A DNA stretch of 15,881 nucleotides, taken from Sphingomonadales bacterium (lineage in GTDB: Bacteria; Bacteroidota; Bacteroidia; UBA7662). The stretch covers positions 1 through 15,881 of the forward strand of contig VHAW01000025.1 in the NCBI GenBank assembly GCA_016872225.1, written 5' to 3'. Below are positions 14,849-15,881 of the stretch, piece by piece. Within the stretch, counting starts at the first letter, position 1. Each line of letters starts with the position of its first letter. The notes beneath the pieces were generated by a model. The model saw nothing but the letters and a program-made list of their open reading frames with translations, was not told the DNA's origin and ran no database searches. A program made the position numbers and the translations under genes.

Positions 14849-15574
14849 ATGGTGAATGCAAGCTCCGTTAAACGGCTTATTGGATTATTCAATATGAGAC
14901 TCGTATGGCCTACCATGGGGGCCTTGTTTTTATCCTTTTCGTGTTGGGCACAATACAATGCCTATTATGACACCAAGACTTTGCATTTTGGGTTTCATGT
15001 GGGTTTTAATTCAAGCAGTCACCGTGTGCAACTCAGTGATTCGCTCAATGTGGCGGGGGTAACGGATCTTCGCTACATTACCCCTGATTTTGGTCCTGGT
15101 TTTCAATTGGGTATCATTTCTGATTTACGGATTCATGAATACCTAGCGCTTCGCTTTACGCCAACCCTAATGTTTTCGCAACGGAATTTCGATTATCAGT
15201 TTCGTAATATGGATAAACTCACGCGCAAATCGGTGCAGATGGCCAATGTAGACCTTCCACTCACTTTAAAGTTCCGTTCCAAGCGAATGAAGAATTACAG
15301 GGTTTACGTTTTGGGCGGCATCAAGGGGATGATTGACATGGCTTCCCAGGAAAAGGTGGTGGATGATATCGACAAAGTCAAATTACGGCGGATAGATCTT
15401 GCTTACGAAACAGGGATGGGATTGGATTTGTACCTACCCTATTTTAAACTATCTCCGGAAATCAGGGTGGCCAACGGTTTTCGCAATGTATTAGTGCCTG
15501 AAACGCATGACTATTCCAATTTTATGGAGAGTCTTCGATCTAGGACATGGATTTTTTCGTTCACTTTTGAATGA
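14849..15574 (+). CDS. porT: T9SS outer-membrane-associated protein PorT
   Basis: A 241-residue exported protein with a signal peptide (hydrophobic core GALFLSF, cleavage likely after CWA at 34) and a body of alternating strands typical of a small outer-membrane beta-barrel (for example LHFGFHVGFN 45-54, LRFTPTLMFSQRNFDYQF 101-118, RVYVLGGIKG 151-160, LAYETGMGLDLYLPYFKLSP 184-203, final aromatic RTWIFSFTFE). The pattern and the position after menG match PorT of the type IX secretion/gliding system, which is needed for secretion of proteins with T9SS tails. Start: ATG 14849 lies 4 bases after the menG stop; ATG 14894 would give a shorter signal peptide beginning MRLVWP. Other T9SS core genes are not in the window. 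Confidence 0.85.
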   Translation: MVNASSVKRLIGLFNMRLVWPTMGALFLSFSCWAQYNAYYDTKTLHFGFHVGFNSSSHRVQLSDSLNVAGVTDLRYITPDFGPGFQLGIISDLRIHEYLALRFTPTLMFSQRNFDYQFRNMDKLTRKSVQMANVDLPLTLKFRSKRMKNYRVYVLGGIKGMIDMASQEKVVDDIDKVKLRRIDLAYETGMGLDLYLPYFKLSPEIRVANGFRNVLVPETHDYSNFMESLRSRTWIFSFTFE

Positions 15575-15625
15575 CGAATCATATTATATTTAATTGAATC
15601 TCGTCACTCTTTATTGTTTCTTTCG

Positions 15626-15881
15626 ATGAGTAATCCTGTTCACCGCAAGATAGCCCTTATTACCGGGGCAAGTTCTGGGATAGGGGAAGCAAGCGCCCGA
15701 TGGTTCGCAACGTATGGATGGAATCTTGTGTTATGGTCTAGACGATTAGAACGATTGGAGGCGCTCAAAACCGACCTTCTGCGTGATATAGGGAATGGCT
15801 TGGAGGTTTGGGTGGACGAAGTGGATGTGCGGCTCGAGGCCGATGTCAACAAAGCTTTTGCAGCCTTACCCCATTCCTTCC
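15626..15881 (+). CDS. Short-chain dehydrogenase/reductase (SDR), 5' part
   Basis: The first 85 residues of a classical SDR; the gene continues past the right edge. The Rossmann motif TGASSGIG is at 13-20 and two arginines (39, 40) follow the second beta strand, favouring NADP(H). The stretch RRLERLEAL resembles the YdfG/serine 3-dehydrogenase-like group. The catalytic Ser-Tyr-Lys lies beyond the window, so the substrate cannot be judged. The 51-base gap after porT is AT-rich and holds TATATTTA (15585-15592), one mismatch from the -7 consensus. Confidence 0.9.
   Translation, partial: MSNPVHRKIALITGASSGIGEASARWFATYGWNLVLWSRRLERLEALKTDLLRDIGNGLEVWVDEVDVRLEADVNKAFAALPHSF

Noticed and set aside
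15585..15592. TATATTTA as a promoter for the SDR gene
   Set aside because: One mismatch in the final G of the -7 box and the nearest TTG is only 15 bases upstream; likely chance in AT-rich DNA.
1..15881. CRISPR array, insertion sequence, prophage, toxin-antitoxin or defence system
   Set aside because: No regularly spaced repeats, terminal inverted repeats, transposase, integrase or defence-family motifs were found; the gene content is housekeeping plus T9SS.

Overview
The window looks like chromosomal DNA of a member of the Bacteroidota, most likely a flavobacterium-like lineage. The signs are: a PorT-type component of the type IX secretion system (T9SS) directly after menG; a very large secreted protein with a canonical T9SS C-terminal domain; a fused alpha/beta E1 dehydrogenase and an Hc1-like small basic protein of the kinds common in this phylum; and promoters of the Bacteroidota form (TTG, about 19 bases, TAnnTTTG). 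The lineage below phylum is a guess. I see no mobile element, CRISPR array, tRNA or rRNA, and no gap between genes longer than about 115 bases.

Left part (1-5186): a 57-residue histone H1-like protein, then, after a hairpin, tatC, rpiB, lutB and a 698-residue fused E1 alpha/beta subunit of a 2-oxoacid dehydrogenase, all on the + strand. rpiB and lutB overlap by one base. LutB (lactate oxidation) and the E1 enzyme (oxidative decarboxylation of a 2-oxoacid) could be linked steps of carbon catabolism, but lutA, lutC, E2 and E3 are not in the window.

Middle (5233-13339): a 2140-residue multidomain T9SS cargo protein, then rpmE2 (ribosomal protein L31 type B) with its own promoter and a near-perfect intrinsic terminator, then a secreted endonuclease/exonuclease/phosphatase-family (EEP) protein that ends in what looks like a divergent T9SS tail. 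The rpmE2 terminator lies inside the apparent 5' end of the EEP reading frame, ahead of its signal-peptide core. This is the most unusual arrangement in the window.

Right part (13336-15881): engB on the - strand, overlapping the EEP gene tail to tail by 4 bases, and sharing a short divergent promoter region with menG. porT follows menG by 4 bases, and an SDR oxidoreductase runs off the right edge.

Together the window mixes housekeeping genes (TatC export, pentose isomerisation, ribosome assembly, menaquinone methylation) with the T9SS: one translocation component (PorT) and two probable cargo proteins. I found no clearly new multi-gene system. The better leads are the terminator within an ORF, the nested modular architecture of the giant protein, and the very short-leader promoters.
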